Source of the DNA: Beijerinckiaceae bacterium
GTDB taxonomy: Bacteria; Pseudomonadota; Alphaproteobacteria; Rhizobiales; Beijerinckiaceae
Direction: 5' to 3'
Length of the DNA stretch: 26,841 nucleotides
NCBI GenBank assembly: GCA_947455285.1
Contig: CANGOK010000008.1
Coordinates: 1 to 26,841, forward strand
Positions 21,457 through 26,841 of this stretch are shown one piece after another. The notes beneath the pieces were generated by a model. It saw only the letters and a list, made by a program, of their open reading frames with translations. It was not told the origin of the DNA and ran no database searches. The number at the start of each line of letters is the position of its first letter. Position 1 is the first letter of the stretch. The position numbers were made by a program, and so were the translations under genes.

Positions 21457-22605
21457 ATGATCAAGACAATCGCACGTATCGCTGCCGTGACCGCGGCTTT
21501 CTTTGGCGCATGCGCCGCCAGCGCGGAGCCGCTTGTGCTGGCTAAAAATGGCTCCTTCTTCGTCGGCGGCAAGATGACCGAGATCGAAGGGCGGGCCATG
21601 ATGACCGGCCATATGTATGTCGAATACATGATCCCGGCGCGGCGCAGGCATCCCTATCCCGTGATCATGGTCCATGGCGGCCTGCGCACGGGCGTCAATT
21701 TCATGAGCACGCTCGAAGGCAAGGAAGGCTGGGCGCAATATTTCGTCAGGCAGGGCTATGCGGTCTATGTCGTCGATCAGGTGGGGCGTGGACGCTCGCC
21801 CCTGATCGAGAAGGCTTACGGCCCCGCCAAGATGGGCGATGTGCGCGGCGCCATGTCCCGATATGTGCAGCAGGGCAAATATAATCTCTGGCCGCAGGCG
21901 AAGCTCCACACCCAATGGCCCGGGGGCACGGAATTGAACGATCCGTCCGTGCTCGCGCTCTCCGCCACGCAGGCCGTGGAGATCGAGGATTTCCATACCC
22001 AGCAGGAGTTGAACCGCGATGCGCTGGTGGCGCTGATCGACAAGATCGGTCCTTCCGTCATCATGGGCCACTCGCAGGCGGGCGCATTCCTGTGGCCGGT
22101 CGCTGATGCGCGGCCTGCGGGCGTGAAGGCCATTCTCGCCATTGAGCCTAACGGCCCGCCGGTGCACGCGGTGGAGTTCACCGGGGCGCCGGACTGGTTC
22201 AAATATGGCAAGGTGTCTCTGGCCTACGGGCTTTCGGATGTGCCGCTGACTTATTCGCCGCCGATCAAAAGCGGCGCGGAATTGTCATTCGTGCAGCAGG
22301 AAAAGCCTGAGGCTGAGGGTCTCGTGCGCTGCTTCGAGCAGGCTGCTCCGGCGCGCCAATTGCCTAACCTCAAGATGCCCATCCTCGTCATGATGAGCGA
22401 GGCGAGCTATCACGCGCCCTATGATCACTGCACGGTGAACTATCTCAAGCAGGCCGGCGCCAAGCCAAGCTTCATCCGCCTCGCGGATGTCGGCGTGAAG
22501 GGCAATTCCCATGTGCTCATGCTGGAGAAGAACAGCCGCGACATCGCGGCCGTCATCGTCAAATGGCTCGACAAGGCGCTGCCCGCAAAGCAGGCGTCGC
22601 GTTGA
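21457..22605 (+). CDS. Secreted alpha/beta-fold hydrolase
   Basis: This 382-residue protein begins with a signal peptide (MIKTIARIAAVTAAFFGACAASA, cut likely after residue 23) and is probably periplasmic. The alpha/beta-hydrolase core has the oxyanion loop VHGGLRTG (72-79), the nucleophile elbow GHSQAG (S206), a following acidic residue in LAIEPNG (E230) and a C-terminal histidine in GNSHVLM (H352), so a complete Ser-Glu-His triad can be proposed. The segment YAVYVVDQVGRGRSP resembles esterases of the Alcaligenes esterase 713 kind, recalled from memory. The substrate is unknown. The ATG follows GGGAG at eight bases. It diverges from the isochorismatase-fold gene, which also encodes an exported protein; the two may act on related periplasmic compounds. 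Confidence 0.9.
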   Translation: MIKTIARIAAVTAAFFGACAASAEPLVLAKNGSFFVGGKMTEIEGRAMMTGHMYVEYMIPARRRHPYPVIMVHGGLRTGVNFMSTLEGKEGWAQYFVRQGYAVYVVDQVGRGRSPLIEKAYGPAKMGDVRGAMSRYVQQGKYNLWPQAKLHTQWPGGTELNDPSVLALSATQAVEIEDFHTQQELNRDALVALIDKIGPSVIMGHSQAGAFLWPVADARPAGVKAILAIEPNGPPVHAVEFTGAPDWFKYGKVSLAYGLSDVPLTYSPPIKSGAELSFVQQEKPEAEGLVRCFEQAAPARQLPNLKMPILVMMSEASYHAPYDHCTVNYLKQAGAKPSFIRLADVGVKGNSHVLMLEKNSRDIAAVIVKWLDKALPAKQASR

Positions 22606-22626
22606 GCTGAATCAGGCGGCGGGGTT

Positions 22627-23817
22627 TCAGAAGAAGGCCTGAAGCCCCGTCTGCGCACGACCCAGAATCAGCGCATGAACGTCATGTGTGCCCTCGTAGG
22701 TGTTCACCGTCTCGAGGTTCTGGGCGTGGCGCATCACATGATATTCCTCATGGATGCCATTGCCGCCGTGCATGTCGCGGGCCATGCGCGCGATGTCGAG
22801 CGCCTTGCCGCAGTTGTTGCGCTTAATGAGCGAAATGGCCTCGGGCGCCAGAAGCTTCTCATCGAACATGCGGCCGACGCGTAGCGCCGCTTGCAGGCCG
22901 AGCGCGATTTCTGTCTGCATGTCCGCGAGCTTCTTTTGCACGAGCTGCGTCGCGGCCAGCGGACGCCCGAACTGTTGGCGGTCGAGCGTGTATTGACGCG
23001 CCCTATGCCAGCAATCTTCCGCAGCGCCCATCACGCCCCAGGCGATGCCATAGCGCGCGCGGTTGAGGCATTCGAAGGGACCCTTGAGGCCGGAGACGCC
23101 GGGCAGCAGGTTTTCTTCGGGAACGACCACCCCATCCATGACGATCTCGCCGGTGATGGAGGCGCGCAGCGACAGCTTGCCGTTGATCTTGGGAGCGGTG
23201 AGCCCCTTCATCCCCTTGTCGAGAATGAAGCCGCGAATGGCGCCGTCATGGGCCGCCGACTTCGCCCAGACGACGAAGACGTCGGCGATGGGGGAGTTGG
23301 AGATCCACATCTTCGAGCCGTTCAGCAGATAGCCGTCGGCGACCTTCTCCGCTCTCGTCTTCATGCCCGCAGGGTCTGACCCAGCGTCTGGTTCGGTGAG
23401 GCCGAAGCAGCCGATCCATTCGCCGCGCGCGAGCTTCGGGAGATATTTGTGGCGCTGTTCTTCCGAGCCGAAGGCGTAGATCGGGTGCATGACGAGCGAA
23501 GACTGCACGCTCATCATAGAGCGATAGCCTGAATCGACCCGCTCCACCTCACGCGCCACGAGGCCGTAGGCGACATAGTTCGCGTTCGCGCAGCCGTAGG
23601 TCTCGGGCAGCGTCACGCCGAGCAGGCCCAGCTCCCCCATTTCGGCGAAGATCGCCGCATCGGTTTTTTCATGTGCGTAGGCGTCGAGCACGCGCGGCAG
23701 CAGCTTTTCCTGCGCATAGGCCTGCGCGGCGTCGCGAATCATGCGCTCGTCTTCGGTCAGCTGGCGCTCGAGAAGGAAGGGGTCGTCCCACTGGAAGGCG
23801 GCGGGTTTCGTGGACAT
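22627..23817 (-). CDS. gcdH: Glutaryl-CoA dehydrogenase
   Basis: This 396-residue FAD enzyme oxidises and decarboxylates glutaryl-CoA to crotonyl-CoA in lysine, tryptophan and aromatic breakdown. It shows the GcdH pattern FQWDDPFLLERQLTEDERMIRD at the N-terminus, RSMMSVQSSLVMHPIYAFGS, the flavin segment CFGLTEPDAGSDPAGM and the C-terminal TYEGTHDVHALILGRAQTG, in which E375 is the catalytic base. ECLNRARYGIAWG also fits GcdH rather than a generic acyl-CoA dehydrogenase. The length is normal. A possible promoter lies at 23865-23893. A GcdG-like CoA-transferase is about 3 kb away but in another operon. Confidence 0.96.
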   Translation of the reverse strand: MSTKPAAFQWDDPFLLERQLTEDERMIRDAAQAYAQEKLLPRVLDAYAHEKTDAAIFAEMGELGLLGVTLPETYGCANANYVAYGLVAREVERVDSGYRSMMSVQSSLVMHPIYAFGSEEQRHKYLPKLARGEWIGCFGLTEPDAGSDPAGMKTRAEKVADGYLLNGSKMWISNSPIADVFVVWAKSAAHDGAIRGFILDKGMKGLTAPKINGKLSLRASITGEIVMDGVVVPEENLLPGVSGLKGPFECLNRARYGIAWGVMGAAEDCWHRARQYTLDRQQFGRPLAATQLVQKKLADMQTEIALGLQAALRVGRMFDEKLLAPEAISLIKRNNCGKALDIARMARDMHGGNGIHEEYHVMRHAQNLETVNTYEGTHDVHALILGRAQTGLQAFF

Positions 23818-23864
23818 GGCGTGCTCCGGCCTGCGCCTTGCGTGGCGCGATTTTCATGGCTTCG

Positions 23865-23893
23865 GTTATGACCCCGGCGGCGGAGGGATTCAA
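23865..23893 (-). promoter_or_regulatory. Candidate promoter for gcdH
   Basis: On the minus strand, TTGAAT (23893-23888), a 17-base spacer and CATAAC (23870-23865) match the sigma-70 pattern moderately. It lies about 50 bases before the gcdH ATG, in the spacer shared with the divergent hrcA gene. Confidence 0.35.
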
Positions 23894-23952
23894 GCCGGGA
23901 CTGTCCTAACCGGGGACTTGCGCCAGAGCCCCCGTGCGGTCATCTTTGTGGC

Positions 23953-25050
23953 ATGGCCGGTCACGATCCCTTTTCGCAGGAGCCTCTGGCGCTCGACAGG
24001 ACGGCGCTCGCCGCCCTGAACGACCGCTCGCGCGAAATCTTCAAGCGCATCGTCGATTCCTATCTCGCGTCAGGCGAGCCGGTGGGCTCGCGCCAGCTCT
24101 CTCGACTTCTGCCGATGACGCTCTCCCCCGCCTCGGTCCGCAATGTCATGCAGGACCTTGAGGAGCTTGGCCTTGTCTATGCGCCCCACACGAGCGCCGG
24201 ACGCATGCCGACCGAGCTGGGCCTTCGCTTTTTCGTCGACGCGCTGCTGGAGATCGGCGACTTGCCACTTGAGGAGCGCGACCGCATTGACGCGCAGGTC
24301 AAGGCCGCCTCCCGCAACCAGACGCTGGAAGGGCTTCTGACCGAGGCTTCGAGCCTTGTGTCCGGCCTTTCGCGCGGCGCTGGCGTCGTGGTGACGACCA
24401 AGGACAACAAGCGGCTCAAACATATCGAATTCGTCGGGCTGGAGCCTGAGCGTGCGCTTGCGGTGCTGGTGTCGGAAGACGGTTCAGTCGAGAACCGTGT
24501 CGTCGCCATTCCCAAGGACCTCCCGTCCTCGGCGCTGGTCGAGGCCAGCAATTATCTCAATGCGCGCATTCGCGGCCGGACGCTGACCGAAGTGCGCAGC
24601 GAAATCGAGCAGGCGCGCGCCCGCGCGCAAGCCGAACTTGATGAACTCACCGCGCGCCTTGTCGATGCGGGGCTGGCGAGTTGGGCCGGGATGGGCGAAA
24701 CCTCCCAGCTCATCGTGCGCGGTCAGGCCAATCTGCTGGATGATCTGAAGGCGGTGGATGATCTCGAGCGCATCCGCCTGCTCTTCGGCGATCTCGAGAC
24801 CAAGAAAGATGTGGTCGATCTGCTTTCACGCGCCGAACAGGGCGAGGGCGTGCGGATCTTCATAGGCTCGGAGAACAAGCTCTTCTCTCTCTCGGGCTCG
24901 TCCATGATCGCGGCGCCCTTCCGCGATCCCACCCAGCGCATCGTCGGCGTTCTCGGCGTCATCGGCCCCACGCGCCTGAACTATGCGCGCATCATTCCCA
25001 TGGTGGATTACACGGCCCGCGCGATCGTGCGGCTGGCGCAGGGACGTTGA
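23953..25050 (+). CDS. hrcA: Heat-inducible transcription repressor HrcA
   Basis: This 365-residue DNA-binding repressor controls chaperone genes (groESL, sometimes dnaK) through the CIRCE operator. The N-terminal winged helix has LNDRSREIFKRIVDSYLASGEPVGSRQLS (about 17-45) and LSPASVRNVMQDLEELGLV, followed by the strongly conserved HTSAGRMPTELGLRFFVD. The C-terminal GAF-like region includes IFIGSENKLFSLSGSSMIAAP and GVLGVIGPTRLNYARIIPMVDYTA. The length is normal. No CIRCE inverted repeat was seen in the spacer upstream. The usual partner grpE does not follow; a UPF0114 gene does. The ATG has no strong ribosome-binding site. Confidence 0.97.
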   Translation: MAGHDPFSQEPLALDRTALAALNDRSREIFKRIVDSYLASGEPVGSRQLSRLLPMTLSPASVRNVMQDLEELGLVYAPHTSAGRMPTELGLRFFVDALLEIGDLPLEERDRIDAQVKAASRNQTLEGLLTEASSLVSGLSRGAGVVVTTKDNKRLKHIEFVGLEPERALAVLVSEDGSVENRVVAIPKDLPSSALVEASNYLNARIRGRTLTEVRSEIEQARARAQAELDELTARLVDAGLASWAGMGETSQLIVRGQANLLDDLKAVDDLERIRLLFGDLETKKDVVDLLSRAEQGEGVRIFIGSENKLFSLSGSSMIAAPFRDPTQRIVGVLGVIGPTRLNYARIIPMVDYTARAIVRLAQGR

Positions 25051-25051
25051 G

Positions 25052-25070
25052 GGCGCCGCAGCGGCGCCTT
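25052..25070 (+). terminator. Hairpin after hrcA (possible weak terminator)
   Basis: A seven-base-pair stem, GGCGCCG with CGGCGCC, and a three-base loop begin just after the hrcA stop codon, followed by only TTG. The stem is strong but the T-tract is missing, so termination is uncertain. Confidence 0.35.
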
Positions 25071-25122
25071 GAAGCAACCCCTCCAACGTGAGAGAACCCT
25101 TGGCATTGCAGAGGTTCCCGCC

Positions 25123-25626
25123 ATGATCGAACGCGCATTCGAAAAGATATTGTTCAATAGTCGTTGGTTGCTCGCCCCGATTTATCTTGGACTGGTGGTT
25201 GGCCTCATCGCCCTGCTGGTGAAGGCGGGACAGCACATCCTGCACATGATCCCTAGCCTGCTCGACGCGAAGGAATCAGAGATCGTGCTCGACGTTCTGA
25301 GCCTCGTTGATCTCTCGCTGATGGCGGGCCTTATCATCATCGTGATCTTCTCCGGCTATGAGAATTTCGTTTCGCGGATCGACCAGTCCGAGCATCCCGA
25401 TTGGCCCGACTGGATGGCCAAGATCGATTTCACCGGCCTCAAGTTGAAATTATTGTCGTCGATCGTCGCGATTTCGGCGATCCAGCTCTTGCGGCTCTTC
25501 ATGGAGGTCGGTCGCACATCCGATCGTGATCTGATGTGGTCGGCAGGCATCCATCTCGTCTTCGTGATCTCTGGCCTCGCCCTGGCCGCCACAGACCGGA
25601 TCTCAGGCGAGGCGAAGGGCCATTAA
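25123..25626 (+). CDS. UPF0114 (YqhA)-family membrane protein
   Basis: This 167-residue inner-membrane protein has about four spans and matches the YqhA/UPF0114 family: MIERAFEKILFNSRWLLAPIY at the start, VDLSLMAGLIIIVIFSGYENFVS in the second span and its loop, WPDWMAKIDFTGLKLKLLSSIVAISAIQLLR, and HLVFVISGLALAATDRI. The function is unknown. The frame extends back to 25069, but ATG at 25123 begins at the family start and has AGAGG eight bases upstream. It lies 72 bases after hrcA and 41 bases before hemW on the same strand. Confidence 0.93.
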   Translation: MIERAFEKILFNSRWLLAPIYLGLVVGLIALLVKAGQHILHMIPSLLDAKESEIVLDVLSLVDLSLMAGLIIIVIFSGYENFVSRIDQSEHPDWPDWMAKIDFTGLKLKLLSSIVAISAIQLLRLFMEVGRTSDRDLMWSAGIHLVFVISGLALAATDRISGEAKGH

Positions 25627-25667
25627 CGGCGGATGACCCGGACGCTCTGGCGTGCCATAAGGCGTCC

Positions 25668-26825
25668 ATGTCTAGCGTCTTCGATCCGGGCTTCGGGGTC
25701 TATGTTCACTGGCCCTTCTGCCTGTCGAAATGTCCCTATTGCGATTTCAACAGCCATGTGCGCGCGGCGCCCGTGGATGAGGCGCGCTATGTCGCGGCCT
25801 TCAAGGCCGAGCTTTCCCATCGCGCTGCGCTTGCTCCGGGGCGCGAGGTCTCCTCGATCTTTTTCGGCGGCGGCACGCCCTCGCTGATGAAGCCGCAGAC
25901 GGTGGGCGCGATTCTGGAAGCCATCGGCGCCAATTGGTCGATAGCGCCGGGCGCAGAAATCACGCTCGAAGCCAATCCCACCAGCGTCGAGGCTGAGCGG
26001 TTTCGCGGCTACCGGGCGGCTGGCGTCAATCGCGTGTCGCTTGGCGTGCAGGCGATGAACGATGTTGATCTGAAGGCGCTGGGGCGCATGCACAGCGCCG
26101 CTGAAGCCATGGCGGCGGTGGAGATCGCCACAAGCGTCTTTGACCGCGCCTCCTTCGATCTCATCTATGCGCGCCCGAACCAGAGCCCGGCCGATTGGGC
26201 CGGAGAGCTGCGCGAGGCTCTGCGCCGTGCGCCTGAGCATCTCTCGCTTTATCAGCTCACCATCGAGCCCGGCACCATGTTCGAGCGGCTTGTCGAGGCG
26301 GGCAAGCTCACCCCTCCCGATCCCGACCTTGGCCGCGCCCTCTGGGATGTGACGCAGGAGATGATGGATCAGGCGGGCATGCCTGCCTATGAGGTCTCGA
26401 ACCATGCAAGGCCGGGCGCCGAGAGTCGCCATAATCTCGTCTACTGGCGCTATGGCGAATATGCGGGCGTCGGCCCCGGCGCCCATGGACGTTTGGTGAA
26501 CACGCAGGGCCGCATGGCGCAATCGACAGAAAAGCACCCCGAAAAATGGCTCGCCGCCGTCGAGGCGCAGGGCCATGGCCTGATCGAGGACGAGGCGCTC
26601 GACGCTGCGGCTCAGGGCGATGAATTCCTGCTCATGGGTCTGCGCCTGCGCGAGGGCGTCGATCCCCAGCGTTTCCAGAACATCGCGGGGCGCCCGCTTG
26701 ATCCCGTGCGCATCGCAGGGCTTGAAAGCCACGGCTTTGTGGAGTGCACTGCGCAGGGGCGCTTGCGGGTGACGGCGGAAGGATTTCCGCTGCTGGATTC
26801 GGTGATCGCCGAACTCGCCTCCTAG
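25668..26825 (+). CDS. hemW: HemW, radical-SAM heme chaperone (coproporphyrinogen III oxidase-like)
   Basis: This 385-residue radical-SAM protein belongs to the HemW group, which binds heme and is thought to deliver it to respiratory proteins, and was long annotated as oxygen-independent coproporphyrinogen oxidase. The iron-sulfur motif CLSKCPYC gives C18, C22 and C25. The SAM-binding segment is FFGGGTPSLM, and the HemW-type text SRHNLVYWRYGEYAGVGPGAHG contains the HNxxYW motif. The N-terminus lacks the extra region of true HemN. ATG at 25668 is chosen over the earlier frame start at 25536 because AAGG lies six bases upstream and the earlier part overlaps UPF0114. In many alphaproteobacteria hemW follows rdgB, which is not seen here. 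Confidence 0.95.
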   Translation: MSSVFDPGFGVYVHWPFCLSKCPYCDFNSHVRAAPVDEARYVAAFKAELSHRAALAPGREVSSIFFGGGTPSLMKPQTVGAILEAIGANWSIAPGAEITLEANPTSVEAERFRGYRAAGVNRVSLGVQAMNDVDLKALGRMHSAAEAMAAVEIATSVFDRASFDLIYARPNQSPADWAGELREALRRAPEHLSLYQLTIEPGTMFERLVEAGKLTPPDPDLGRALWDVTQEMMDQAGMPAYEVSNHARPGAESRHNLVYWRYGEYAGVGPGAHGRLVNTQGRMAQSTEKHPEKWLAAVEAQGHGLIEDEALDAAAQGDEFLLMGLRLREGVDPQRFQNIAGRPLDPVRIAGLESHGFVECTAQGRLRVTAEGFPLLDSVIAELAS

Positions 26826-26841
26826 AAGGTTTTCGGCGCCG

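Noticed and set aside
23818..23952. Possible CIRCE or sigma-32 promoter before hrcA
   Set aside because: No TTAGCACTC-type inverted repeat is present. A CTTGCG and CCCCGT pair exists, but the spacing is too short.
1..26841. CRISPR array, tRNA/rRNA gene, insertion sequence or prophage
   Set aside because: No regularly spaced repeats, cloverleaf-like stretches, transposase or integrase motifs, or phage structural genes were recognised on either strand.

Overview
The window looks like chromosomal DNA from an alphaproteobacterium, most likely a Hyphomicrobiales (Rhizobiales) relative. The evidence is the high GC content (about two thirds G+C in sampled coding lines), the GTG and TTG starts, and the gene styles seen (TypA, HrcA, HemW, a TAXI-type solute-binding protein, CaiB/BaiF CoA-transferase, DUF1993 and DUF1330 proteins). 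No species can be named from the sequence alone. All family names come from recognising motifs by eye; no search was run.

Positions 1-5114, all on the minus strand: the 5' part of typA, an Abi-like HEPN protein in lower-GC DNA, an orphan membrane-anchored TAXI solute-binding protein, argG with a credible promoter and leader hairpin, and a PAP2-type membrane phosphatase.

Positions 5254-10116, plus strand: a CocE/NonD-type hydrolase, an aromatic-acid-type MFS symporter, a MoeB/ThiF-type adenylyltransferase, a DUF1993 protein and a RidA protein, closed by a clear intrinsic terminator. A second DUF1993 gene converges on that terminator from the other side. The hydrolase and transporter look like an uptake-and-cleavage pair for an organic acid or ester.

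Positions 10785-14891: a class II aldolase (plus), then a minus-strand group of a 34-residue single-span membrane protein, a DUF1330 protein and a translationally coupled crotonase-fold protein. An AT-rich spacer separates this group from a KefB/KefC-like cation:proton antiporter on the plus strand.

Positions 14892-19443, minus strand: a tight four-gene operon, read in the order CaiB/BaiF CoA-transferase, thiamine-diphosphate enzyme, ABC permease, ABC ATPase. Overlapping or near-overlapping junctions link the genes. No substrate-binding protein is encoded beside the transporter. It resembles a catabolic unit in which an imported acid is activated as a CoA ester and then cleaved or decarboxylated, but the substrate is unknown.

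Positions 19537-26825: an uncharacterised MFS transporter with a good promoter, a secreted isochorismatase-fold protein that lacks the catalytic cysteine, a secreted alpha/beta hydrolase, glutaryl-CoA dehydrogenase, the heat-shock repressor gene hrcA, a UPF0114 membrane protein and hemW.

No tRNA, rRNA, insertion sequence, CRISPR array or prophage was recognised. The most unusual items are the Abi-like gene, the orphan TAXI protein with a cytoplasmic helical tail, the CoA-transferase/ThDP/ABC operon, and several enzyme-fold proteins that appear to lack canonical catalytic residues. None is proven to be a new system.
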